Positions 7,567-15,005 of a DNA stretch of 21,196 bases are shown here, in pieces; the first letter of the stretch is position 1, and each line of letters begins with the position of its first letter. The translations under genes were made by a program, and so were the position numbers. The notes below the pieces were generated by a model. It was not told where the DNA came from. It saw only the letters and a program-made list of their open reading frames with translations, and did not search any database. The DNA comes from GWB1-38-13 sp964608405 (GTDB taxonomy: Bacteria > Patescibacteriota > Microgenomatia > UBA8517). The stretch spans positions 1-21,196 of the forward strand of contig CAZSNC010000011.1 in NCBI GenBank assembly GCA_964608405.1, written 5' to 3'.

Positions 7567-9813
7567 ATGAAAGAAATTGAACTAAACACAAGACAAACAG
7601 ATACCGAAAGGTTTGATTCACTCCCTCTTTGGGAAATTGACGCTACGGCTGAGGATCCAAGAAATATAAAAACTACCGCCGTAAATATGTTTGCTGAAGG
7701 GCTTAGAGAGAATAATTCTTCATGGCTTTTGACAATCGATAAATTAAATGAGCACTATTATGCAAGAAAAGGCCGTGCAAAATCCAGCCAATATGGTGTA
7801 CGTGCCGTAATGAAATGGACTGCGGATATTGAAAAAGAAGTAGATCGTTTGGTCGTTAAAGGTAAAATTGATCAAAACGACAGGGATTACACAGTCGAAC
7901 AACTTGAAAAATACGCCTCAAATAAAATTAATGCCAAGCTAACTTCTGCAAAACAGAATAAACTTAATGATTGGAGAGAAAAAGGTGCCGGAAAGCTATT
8001 AAAAAACATTTTAACGGATGATGTTAAATTCAGACCCGTTAAAAGAAATGTCTCTTCACTGAGAAATTTTGTTGAGCGTGAATCTAGTTTAATCTTGGAA
8101 CAAAAACCTACTGAGATAGAGGTGGTAAATACCGATAAGATACCTCAGAAACAAATTGTAGTTCATAATGAGACTCCTAAAAAAGACAGAAACATATTTC
8201 CATATGTTGCTGTTCCGGTGGGGGTTTCTATCGGATTGGGTTTAGTTTACCTTGCATCTAAAGAGTCTGAAGGTAAAAAAATAAAACTACCTTCGGCTCA
8301 AACACCTGTTCCACTTTCCACACCAAGTCCGGTTGTTATAGAACCGGCTAAAACGATTAATCCTAAAGACTTCTCAAATATTGTGCCTAAAACAGCTGGG
8401 CGGGTTGCATTCTCGTTTGAAGTAAAGTCAACTATTATGCCTGAAGTTAACAACATGTTCCACAACAAGTTATTCCCGGTTTCCGAAGTTAAAGATTTAT
8501 TCCCTACCCCAGAACCGGATTATTACCACTCGGGAATTGATTTCTCCAATAAGAATGAGTCAACAATCGAAATTGCAGGAGTTTCCGCATCAAGCATTCC
8601 GTTGGTGCATTGGGAATCTTTTAATGCACAGGAATTGGCAAAGTACAACCAAGACGTCGCATCGGGAACGGGTAATTCGTATGTCTCAACGGATATATAT
8701 GGAAACACTATATGGGGAGACCATAGCGGAACCAACAGAGATGGTAAGGACAACCCCGCTGAACAATTAAGGATAATGATCCAGGGTGGTGGAGTTAGAA
8801 ATGTCAGTACCTACTTAAGTGAAGATGAGGTATACACCAACGTCGAAAAACTGAAAGGGCAAATCGTCACAATAAGACAAAAAGACGGCTCAATGAGGAC
8901 GTTTAAAATTGTTGCCTCGGGAATTATTCCTAATGGTAAACTAAATGACAAATTTAACAACGATACAAAAAGTGTCACCGATACGACAATTGAGGCTACG
9001 GGTGGAAAAGAATCCGATTTTAATACCCTTACATCCGAAAGGGGTATCCTCTACCATATTTGTCTTCACGGTGTTTCTCCCGATCCCAACAAACCAGGTT
9101 ATGTACTGATTAACCAAAAATTTGAAACACTCGTAATTGGACTTATTCCAACAGATGATGCAAAACTGCAAAATGAAACGGAGATGGCAAAACAAAAAAA
9201 CAACGAAAATCAAAATCCTCTTGAGAAATCTGCCCGATCCCTTTCACAGATAATTAACATGGCCTCTTCAAGAGTAAAGGATTATGGAGAAAAATTTAAG
9301 AAATTCACATTGGAACAACTTAGACTCTTTGGAGTTACTGCAAACCGGGAAATTGTGTCCGTAGTAGATAAAATTGCGCAAGAAACTTCGGATGGAAGTA
9401 AAATTGACTCATCCTTAGGGGCAAACCTACTGGGTGCAATGCCCGGTTCTGAAGGTGTTGTTGCAGATAATGATCCGGTTATTGATCCTGATATTAAATC
9501 CATCCCTGGAGCTGTTATTAATAAAATCAACTCTGCAAATGACATTAAAATCGGTGACAAAATATATATCCCCAAATCTCCCCTTTTCCCGGAAGGACAT
9601 TATCTTGTTGTTATTGATTCATGGACTGATAGGTCGGGAAAAATTCATTTCCAAATTTTCGATGTCGATTACAACAATTTCGGTTTAGCAAGAATTCTCG
9701 AAGACGTAACGCAAGACAATATTTATGATCAAATCGCCAAAGGTCAAAAAACCTCTCTTTATTTAATACGTCCTGAGAAAAAAAGTAATCAGTTAGCCTC
9801 AAATACTAATTAA
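7567..9813 (+). CDS. Large single-pass membrane protein with sortase-like segment (tentative)
   Basis: The protein has 748 aa. Residues 1-208 form a charged, helical cytoplasmic part; 211-230 (YVAVPVGVSIGLGLVYLA) is the only membrane segment; a Pro-rich stretch at 240-262 leads to a large outer part. Within it, residues 377-525 have the order of landmarks of a sortase: a His in GDHSG (H386), then LKGQIVTIRQKDG and TFKIVASGII (429-454), like the sortase 'G..i.l....g....Y.V' strands, then a Cys in YHICLHG (C499) after a hydrophobic strand. A clear catalytic Arg after the Cys is not visible (KPGYVLI follows), so activity is doubtful. The last 220 residues include a second beta-rich part (IKIGDKIYIP...HYLVVIDSWTD) that could be a separate domain. 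Functionally it could process or anchor surface proteins such as the LPDAG protein nearby. The sortase reading is inference; the membrane topology is firm. Confidence 0.7.
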   Translation: MKEIELNTRQTDTERFDSLPLWEIDATAEDPRNIKTTAVNMFAEGLRENNSSWLLTIDKLNEHYYARKGRAKSSQYGVRAVMKWTADIEKEVDRLVVKGKIDQNDRDYTVEQLEKYASNKINAKLTSAKQNKLNDWREKGAGKLLKNILTDDVKFRPVKRNVSSLRNFVERESSLILEQKPTEIEVVNTDKIPQKQIVVHNETPKKDRNIFPYVAVPVGVSIGLGLVYLASKESEGKKIKLPSAQTPVPLSTPSPVVIEPAKTINPKDFSNIVPKTAGRVAFSFEVKSTIMPEVNNMFHNKLFPVSEVKDLFPTPEPDYYHSGIDFSNKNESTIEIAGVSASSIPLVHWESFNAQELAKYNQDVASGTGNSYVSTDIYGNTIWGDHSGTNRDGKDNPAEQLRIMIQGGGVRNVSTYLSEDEVYTNVEKLKGQIVTIRQKDGSMRTFKIVASGIIPNGKLNDKFNNDTKSVTDTTIEATGGKESDFNTLTSERGILYHICLHGVSPDPNKPGYVLINQKFETLVIGLIPTDDAKLQNETEMAKQKNNENQNPLEKSARSLSQIINMASSRVKDYGEKFKKFTLEQLRLFGVTANREIVSVVDKIAQETSDGSKIDSSLGANLLGAMPGSEGVVADNDPVIDPDIKSIPGAVINKINSANDIKIGDKIYIPKSPLFPEGHYLVVIDSWTDRSGKIHFQIFDVDYNNFGLARILEDVTQDNIYDQIAKGQKTSLYLIRPEKKSNQLASNTN

Positions 9814-9830
9814 TTTCCGCATATTTTCCA

Positions 9831-9857
9831 CAAAAAAACCCGACATATAATCGGGTT
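9831..9857 (-). terminator. Rho-independent terminator of the 16S unit (possibly bidirectional)
   Basis: Stem AACCCGA/TCGGGTT (9837-9843 and 9851-9857) has loop CATATAA. On the minus strand it is followed by seven T, the correct polarity to end the 16S transcript immediately beyond the processing stem. On the plus strand it sits 24 bases after the 748-aa gene but with only a short T run. Confidence 0.8.
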
Positions 9858-9864
9858 TATCCAA

Positions 9865-9912
9865 AACAGTTTAATATCGGTTCATTAAATATCCCCAAGA
9901 TCTGGCCGGAAA
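9865..9912 (-). other. 3' half of the 16S processing stem
   Basis: Three blocks (9865-9875, 9879-9890, 9896-9912) are inverted complements of three blocks in the 16S leader (13310-13320, 13296-13307, 13253-13269): 11 bp, 12 bp and 17 bp with a single G-U. They would fold into a long stalk closing off the 16S precursor, the usual RNase III substrate. The remaining trailer (9913-10029) contains further hairpins, including CTACATTC/GAATGTAG at 9988-10008, and no gene. Confidence 0.88.
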
Positions 9913-10160
9913 TACTTGGCTTCGATTAAATCGAAGTTGCGTTTGTGGTTTTCTTAACCTGAAACTCACAACGTAAAAGGGGGTGTGCTACATTCAAAAA
10001 GAATGTAGTGTTTTATTCACACTCCTTAGAAAGGAGGTGATCCATCCGCACCTTCCAGTACGGATACCTTGTTACGACTTAATCCTCATCGCTGGTGTCA
10101 CCTTACTCCGATACAATCGAAGTTCGGGTGCCCCCAACTTTGCTGACTTGACGGGCGGTG

Positions 10161-10991
10161 ATCGGAATCAGAAACCTGTTCCTCCCCACTGTACGTGCGG
10201 ATTTCCCGCATACAGCGAGTCTCTTACATTAACCCACAAATCTTTTTTATTTCAGTTATTCCTGAATTTGTTAAATGACTTTTCTTTTTTATGAGTAAAG
10301 CCACTTTACAAAATCTTTCGAAACTTTCTTTCTTTTTGGCCTGTAACGGATATTTTTTAAAAAAAGGTATTATCTTTTTAGAAATATCTTTAATATTAGA
10401 TACTTTGTATTTATAATGGGGTTTCCATTTTAAATATCTCGAGTAACTAAGGTAGTAGATATTTCCACATCCCAGTGTATCTTTAATTCTATTAAGGATC
10501 TCAATATCATCCTCCCGAAGTTCGATCTCAAAAAGAAGCCTTACTTCCGGACGATTCATATCCTTTTTATTATTAAAACTTACACAAAAACACCCCTCTC
10601 CATCTACAAAGCCAGAAATATAATTTGGGTTAAGTTTTGAGTTCATCCCTTGGTAATTGATTATTTAATAATACGAATATTACCCAAATATATCAATTAT
10701 TAATATGGACTCTGCTGACTTCCTACAACCTATATTTGTTCTGATATTGTAGGATCTCCCCGGGTTATCAAATAATCATTTTCGAACATCCTTGAAAGCT
10801 TTTTATATAATCTTCCTTCAGGTACACGCAAAAGTCGATTATGCTTTTTATCATCAAGGCTGTTTTTTGTTACATCGAACCCTCTTCCCTGTCGGTTACC
10901 CGAACAGGAATGTTCTTCAACTACAAGAGTGGATTTCTTAATTGAAATTAAGTCACCACTTTGATTATTTAACTGCCGGGCGCATTTAATT
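10161..10991 (-). mobile_element. Group II intron in 16S (near position 1396) with LAGLIDADG gene
   Basis: The 831-nt insertion splits universal TTGTACACACCGCCC into TTGTACA and CACCGCCC. Several parts identify a group IIB-type ribozyme. ATGCGCCCGGCAG near the 5' end resembles the GUGYG start of bacterial chloroplast-like introns. GGAAGTCAGCAGAG (about 10720-10705), following AACCCGGGGAGATCC, is the domain III/IV signature. A domain V hairpin reads CGCTGTATGCGGG/CCGCACGTACAG. Domain VI, GGAACAG-GTTT-CTGATTCC, has a bulged A eight bases from the 3' end, and the intron ends in AT. A TGTAC at 10826-10822 could be EBS1, pairing with exon GTACA. Domain IV holds a LAGLIDADG gene, not a reverse transcriptase. 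Six extra bases (AATTAA) precede the GUGYG equivalent. Confidence 0.9.
10224..10646 (-). CDS. Single-motif LAGLIDADG homing endonuclease in the group II intron
   Basis: The protein has 140 aa, the normal size for a one-motif LAGLIDADG endonuclease, which works as a homodimer and cuts the intron-less 16S target to trigger intron copying. YISGFVDGEGCF (residues 9-20) is the motif with the catalytic acidic residue. KKIIPFFKKY and the downstream F.RF.KVA.LIKK segment are typical of LAGLIDADG type 1. The frame is open throughout and the stop overlaps the base of ribozyme domain V, so the gene exactly fills domain IV. AAGGG abuts the start codon, too close to be a standard ribosome binding site. 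The closest relative in this window is the decayed copy in the 23S group I intron. Confidence 0.9.
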   Translation of the reverse strand: MNSKLNPNYISGFVDGEGCFCVSFNNKKDMNRPEVRLLFEIELREDDIEILNRIKDTLGCGNIYYLSYSRYLKWKPHYKYKVSNIKDISKKIIPFFKKYPLQAKKKESFERFCKVALLIKKKSHLTNSGITEIKKICGLM

Positions 10992-11448
10992 TGTACAAGA
11001 CCCGAGAACGTATTCACCGCGGCATTACTGATCCGCGATTACTACCAATTCCGCGTTCATGAGGGCGGGTTTCAGCCCTCAATCCCCACTGAGAAGCCGT
11101 TTATGGGATTAGCTCCGTGTTACCACTTGGCAACCCTTTGTCGGCTTCATTGTAGCATGTGTGTCGCCCTAGCCATAAGGGCCATGCTGACTTGACTTCG
11201 TCCCCACTTCCCAACAAGACAAAACTTGTAGAGTCCCCTGTGAATATTTAACACAGGGCAGGGGTTGCGCTCGTTACCCCACTGAAGGGAACACCCCACG
11301 GTACGAGCTGACGACAGCCATGCAACACCTGTAATACCATCCAACTTACGAAGGATCCCCCACTGTTTCTAGCGGGGTAAAACGGTAATATGTCAAGGCT
11401 AGGTAAGGTTTTTCGGTTCGTCTCGAATTGAACCACATGCTCCACTGG

Positions 11449-11480
<32 letters not shown>

Positions 11481-11596
11481 TAAACTTGCGTTCGTACTCC
11501 CCAGGCGGCTCGCTTAACGCGTTAGCTTACGCTCCCCCCGATAAATCGGAGAGGGCTAGCGAGCATAGTTTACGGCTAGGACTACAGGGGTCTCTA

Positions 11597-12470
11597 CATT
11601 GTGTTACTTAAATACCTCAATAATATTGAGGCGCTCCAATATTTCTATTGAAGTCTGCATGTTACCATGCAGATCGGACTATATCATGTCCCTGAAAATC
11701 AGGGATCCGGCGTATAGTCTCTACGGGGTTAACAATTTTGAATATACTTTGAATTTATATCTAAATTCCGGTATTACAAACCTTTTTATCAAACGAGTGA
11801 ATAATTTCACCATACTTTTTGGTATATATATAATCCATCCGTTTTTGTTTTTACGACAAGTCGTTTGCAAAGAAAAGTTTTTCTTCAACATTTTCTTCAG
11901 CAATACAATTTCCCTAAAAGTGAAGCACTGTGTATTTAGACAATATCCAGCGTATTCTGCCGAACCATCATCCATAAACCACACAGCCAAACTTATTGGA
12001 GAAATAAATAAATCAGATATGTTGGATGGAATCGCTTTCTTTCCACGTCTGTAGAACAATCTGAAATAATCCGAGAAAACAGGGTGTGTTAGTGTTACAA
12101 ATTCACAAAATTTATAACTTTTATCACAAACACTCTGGTCAAAAACCCTGGTGGGCATGCTGACAATATTTGAAAATATCTTTCTTTTATACCCAACCAA
12201 AGAAATTTGCTTAAAGGAATGCTTTATATGAAGACGGTGAAATTTTCCCCTGAGTTTGAGCGAACCGTCACCCAAAAGCGTCCCTATCAAAACTGCTTTC
12301 TGTTTCTCAGATAATATAAAAAGGTTCTTTTTTCTTTCAAAATCTTTAACTTCCCTCGGTATTGTCCTCACATTTTTGTATAAATAAATTATATCTAAAA
12401 TATGCGAGGAGTTTCACCGATATAGCCGGTTTAACCTTCGACATTACTGTCGAAGTGGACTAAATTACTA
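11597..12470 (-). mobile_element. Group I intron in 16S (insertion after U788)
   Basis: The 874-nt intron splits GGGATTAGAGACCCC, the 790-loop region. The 5' exon ends GGGAT and the 3' exon starts TAGAGACC; the intron ends in G (ACACAATG). GTCC, about ten bases into the intron, can pair with exon GGAT, giving P1 with U-G at the cut. Near the 3' end ATGATATAGTCC matches the S element also seen in the 23S introns, followed by hairpins GATCTGCATG/CATGCAGA and CTCAATA/TATTGAG (P9 region). The central part carries a two-motif endonuclease gene. U788 is a position also used by group I introns in other lineages. Confidence 0.9.
11721..12371 (-). CDS. Two-motif LAGLIDADG homing endonuclease
   Basis: The protein has 216 aa. 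Motif 1 is LIGTLLGDG (28-36) and motif 2 LAVWFMDDG (128-136), each with the acidic catalytic residue, so this should be a monomeric endonuclease of the LAGLIDADG type 2 group. The segment LHIKHSFKQ between them and the basic C-terminus (RLIKRFVIPEFRYKFKVY) fit DNA contact and the family's usual end. The frame is intact, suggesting the intron is still mobile or was recently so. The ATG at 12371 lies about 100 bases into the intron with no good ribosome binding site. The protein is unlike the one-motif type in the other introns here, so it was acquired separately. Confidence 0.92.
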   Translation of the reverse strand: MRTIPREVKDFERKKNLFILSEKQKAVLIGTLLGDGSLKLRGKFHRLHIKHSFKQISLVGYKRKIFSNIVSMPTRVFDQSVCDKSYKFCEFVTLTHPVFSDYFRLFYRRGKKAIPSNISDLFISPISLAVWFMDDGSAEYAGYCLNTQCFTFREIVLLKKMLKKNFSLQTTCRKNKNGWIIYIPKSMVKLFTRLIKRFVIPEFRYKFKVYSKLLTP

Positions 12471-13252
12471 ATCCCTTTCGCTCCCCTAGCTTTCGTTCCT
12501 CAGCGTCAATACATCCCCAGCTACCTGCCTTCGCCCTTGGTGTTCCTATCGATATCAACGGATTTCACTCCTACACCGATAGTTCCGATAGCCCCTAAAT
12601 GATTCAAACGAGGTAGTATCACTCCCCTTCCCGGGGTTGAGCCCCGGTCTTTGAAAAGTGACTTATCTCGTAGCCTACGAAACGCTTTACGCCCAATAAA
12701 TCCGGATAACGCTTGCACCCTCCGTATTACCGCTGCTGCTGGCACGGAGTTAGCCGGTGGTTATTCTCCATAGGCTCTCAACTATGGCAAAAGAGGCTTA
12801 CAACCAAATAGCCTTCATCCCTCACGCGGCGTCGCGACGTCAGACTTTCGTCCATTGCGTACGATTCCCAGTTGCTGCCACCCGTAGGTGTAAGGCCCGT
12901 GTCTCAGTGCCTTTCTGGGGGAACATGCTCTCACATCCCCTACCCGTCGTAGCCTTGGTAGGCCTTTACCCTACCAACTAGCTGATGGGCCGCAAGCCTC
13001 TCCCTCGGCGGATAGTTAAATCCTTTTCTCCAATAAATTGGAGGTTATGCGGTATTAGCTCGCCTTTCGGCGAGGTATTCCACACCATGGGGTAAGTACT
13101 TACGTATTACTCAGCCGTTCGCGACTGGTTGCCTTGCGGCAACCCGTCCCACTTGCATGCTTAAAGCACGCCGCTAGCGTTCATCCTGGGCCAGGATCAA
13201 ACCCTCAAAAAAGTGATCAAGATATCACAAAAGTGAAATTGATCGGTTATAC

Positions 13253-13320
13253 TTTCCAGCCAGATCTTGAGTGTCGAAATAAATCGACATTCTAAATTTA
13301 ATGAACCTAATTAAACTGTT
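13253..13320 (-). other. 5' half of the 16S processing stem
   Basis: Blocks 13310-13320, 13296-13307 and 13253-13269 pair with trailer blocks 9865-9875, 9879-9890 and 9896-9912. A local hairpin (TGTCGA/TCGACA, around 13272-13289) bulges out between the second and third helix. The stem starts about 18 bases after the leader terminator and ends about 40 bases before mature 16S. Overlapping 13313-13328, CGCACCTTAACAGTTT matches the E. coli rrn boxA region in 12 of 16 bases, a weak antitermination hint. Confidence 0.85.
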
Positions 13321-13337
13321 AAGGTGCGACGCTTAAC

Positions 13338-13360
13338 AAAAAACCGCCAGATGGCGGTTT
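13338..13360 (-). terminator. Intrinsic terminator or attenuator in the 16S leader
   Basis: On the minus strand, stem AAACCGCC/GGCGGTTT (13360-13353, 13348-13341) with loop ATCT is followed by a run of six T that overlaps the stem end. It lies between the best 16S promoter and the processing stem. It may end the small Cys-protein transcript upstream, define a ~95-nt RNA, or attenuate 16S transcription. Confidence 0.75.
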
Positions 13361-13439
13361 GAAACTTCGGCTTTCAAAGCCCATCTGTAGATCTTATGTG
13401 CTCATTTATAAAATGCCAAGCAAAACTTGACGTGGATGT

Positions 13440-13467
13440 ATTATAACACACTGTTTCTGCACTTCAA
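13440..13467 (-). promoter_or_regulatory. Promoter upstream of 16S
   Basis: The minus strand reads TTGAAG (13467-13462), a 16-base spacer and perfect TATAAT (13445-13440). It lies 14 bases beyond the stop of the 87-aa gene and 230 bases before mature 16S. No comparable promoter lies between the leader terminator and the processing stem, so this is the best 16S promoter. Positions 13214-13480 hold no protein gene. Confidence 0.7.
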
Positions 13468-13480
13468 CAGTATTTTTGAA

Positions 13481-13744
13481 TTAAGAAGATCTTACGACAA
13501 CATGCCTACCAGTTTTTGAAAATAAATTGTCTACCAGTCGTCGTTGACTTGCATCTTTTTGTAATGCTTCAAGTATTCTTTGCTGTCTTTTATCATCTGG
13601 GTCTGGAATTATATTTTCAGGCGTTCTTGCCGGACATAGACAACATTTTTCACCACATTTGAAGTTGTATACCTCTTCTGCTGGTAAACCCCTTTTTTGT
13701 GCCAATTTCGCTGCTCTTTTTTTTACTTCACACTCAGCCGGCAT
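13481..13744 (-). CDS. Small cysteine-cluster protein, 87 aa
   Basis: I do not recognise the family. The protein is charged, with no signal or membrane segment. C5 in AECEVKKRAAKLAQKRGL precedes a cluster CGEKCCLC (C30, C34, C35, C37), which could bind a metal ion such as zinc or an iron-sulfur centre. The N-terminal 25 residues align with the next protein upstream (residues C, E, A, K, A, G, L, E, V conserved in register), so the two are paralogues. A very strong AAGGGGGTGA lies eight bases before the ATG. It is the last gene of a set of three on this strand; the 16S promoter follows at once. Confidence 0.8.
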   Translation of the reverse strand: MPAECEVKKRAAKLAQKRGLPAEEVYNFKCGEKCCLCPARTPENIIPDPDDKRQQRILEALQKDASQRRLVDNLFSKTGRHVVVRSS

Positions 13745-13811
13745 TGATAATTCACCCCCTTAAGGTAATATATATCACAATATATCATTGTACCAAATAC
13801 TAACTTAAAAA

Positions 13812-14009
13812 TCATCTTCGCTGAGAAATTGACTGATTATTGTAAGCCCCTTCTCTTCTTTCGGAACGTAATATCGGGCAACGATTTTCATCTCCTTTAC
13901 AATTGCATTCAGGGCAACACAATTTGACCATTCTATTGACACGTTCCACTTCAAGTCCGTTCTCGACGGCTTTCTTTCTCGCTTTTAGTAATAATTCACA
14001 ACCGTGCAT
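13812..14009 (-). CDS. Small cysteine-cluster protein, 65 aa, paralogue of the downstream gene
   Basis: The frame is open further upstream, but ATG 14009 is chosen because GGGGGGTGG lies eight bases before it, the same signal as in the 87-aa paralogue, and because the N-termini then line up. MHGCELLLKARKKAVENGLE matches the paralogue's C-E-x3-K/R-A-x-K-x-A-x3-G-L pattern. A cluster CCPECNC (C31, C32, C35, C37) and C44 could bind metal. No membrane segment is present with this start. Function is unknown. Confidence 0.75.
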   Translation of the reverse strand: MHGCELLLKARKKAVENGLEVERVNRMVKLCCPECNCKGDENRCPILRSERREGAYNNQSISQRR

Positions 14010-14130
14010 ATAAATCCACCCCCCAAACCAGACAACGTGCTTCATTAAAAGTGTCCGAATTATCTCCTGGAAACTGGTGATCTTCAAGACTTTATTATTT
14101 GAAGAAAAAAGAGGATAATCACCATTTGGA

Positions 14131-14646
14131 TCAAGAGGTCTTTCTTTTTCTCCCTTTACTTATTATCTTCTTTGTTACAATATCACTTACCGGATTTTTT
14201 TCGAAGATTATACATACCCTTGGAATAAATCCATCCGGTTGTTTTAAATCCGGCCTTAAAGTGTCCCCAGGATCATGTCTTGGAATCAAATTACCATTGG
14301 CATCAAACCTCTCGCCGTACATACAAATATAGGTTGGGTAATCATTGTCTTCTCCACGCCATATTCCATCAGAACGTATTTCAACACCAAGTCCACGGAG
14401 ATTGGTTGCCCATTTGTTATATATTTTACAAGGTTGATTACAGCTTATACATTTATCTCCGATAAGGGTAAATATTCTCCCGTCGGGATCTGTAATTTGT
14501 CTTTGCCCGCCATTGCTTTGGAAATCAATCTCCCTCTCACCACCTATTGTCTCATTTCTATTTCTCATGCTTCTTTGTCTTTGCGGCCTATTGTTGTTGA
14601 AATCCGGCCCACTCCCCTTACCTCTTGTCTCTATTCTATTTCCCAT
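14131..14646 (-). CDS. Cysteine-containing hypothetical protein, 171 aa
   Basis: Residues 1-50 are disordered, rich in Asn, Arg, Gln and Gly (RPQRQRSMRNRN). A folded part from about 52 (ITDPDGRIFTLIGDKCISCNQPCKIY) carries CISCNQPC (C66, C69, C73), with C108 and C145 further on, possibly a metal site. The tail is strongly basic (KKIISKGRKRKT). The basic ends could bind nucleic acid, but that is a guess. There is no ribosome binding site; TTGATT, 17 bases and TACATT end about 12 bases before the ATG, suggesting a very short leader. It is first in a group of three small Cys-protein genes on this strand. Confidence 0.7.
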   Translation of the reverse strand: MGNRIETRGKGSGPDFNNNRPQRQRSMRNRNETIGGEREIDFQSNGGQRQITDPDGRIFTLIGDKCISCNQPCKIYNKWATNLRGLGVEIRSDGIWRGEDNDYPTYICMYGERFDANGNLIPRHDPGDTLRPDLKQPDGFIPRVCIIFEKNPVSDIVTKKIISKGRKRKTS

Positions 14647-14767
14647 AGTTCATTGCGAATGTAATCAATCGACAAAAAATAATCAAGTTTTTTATAACGA
14701 TTCGATAAATTTCAAAAAGTAGTATTTGATAATTAATAAGTTTATAATCCGTTTACTACAATTTGTT

Positions 14768-14986
14768 ATGACTAAATGTAGATATCGAATAACCAACCCC
14801 AATGAATTAGTAGTTTCTGAGATAGACGGCTTTCCTGTAACCCACTATGCCTGTAAATGTCTACTTCTTGAAAAAGAAGGTGTAGAAAGACCAACATGCA
14901 TAGACCCTTTCTCAGACGCGAGAAGCTGTGATGTTGCCCTGAAGAATAAATCTCAAAAAACTACTGATAGTCTTGTTTTGGAATAG
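14768..14986 (+). CDS. Small cysteine-containing protein, 72 aa
   Basis: The ATG at 14768 is preferred over an upstream TTG at 14726, which would add a hydrophobic stretch ahead of TATAAT-like DNA (14743-14748). MTKCRYRITNPNELVVSEIDG is followed by HYACKC (C29, C31), C44 and C54; with C4 that is five cysteines in 72 residues. No signal peptide. No ribosome binding site is visible, and a TACAAT at 14757-14762 abuts the start. It is divergent from the 171-aa gene and convergent with the DUF2207 gene 19 bases away. Function unknown; grouped here with the other small Cys proteins by composition only. Confidence 0.6.
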   Translation: MTKCRYRITNPNELVVSEIDGFPVTHYACKCLLLEKEGVERPTCIDPFSDARSCDVALKNKSQKTTDSLVLE

Positions 14987-15005
14987 GTATTATTCCATTT
15001 TACAT

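Noticed and set aside
10730..11017. 95-aa minus-strand ORF in 16S
   Set aside because: It covers the 5' structured part of the group II intron and runs into 16S exon; the RNA signatures explain the sequence and the protein resembles nothing.
11599..12054. 151-aa plus-strand ORF
   Set aside because: Antisense to the intact two-motif LAGLIDADG gene on the minus strand.
13812..14087. Longer 91-aa start for the second Cys protein
   Set aside because: No ribosome binding site at that ATG, while GGGGGGTGG precedes ATG 14009 and aligns it with its paralogue.
14275..14664. 129-aa plus-strand ORF
   Set aside because: Antisense to the 171-aa Cys protein, whose CxxC motif and sensible composition make the minus strand the better choice.
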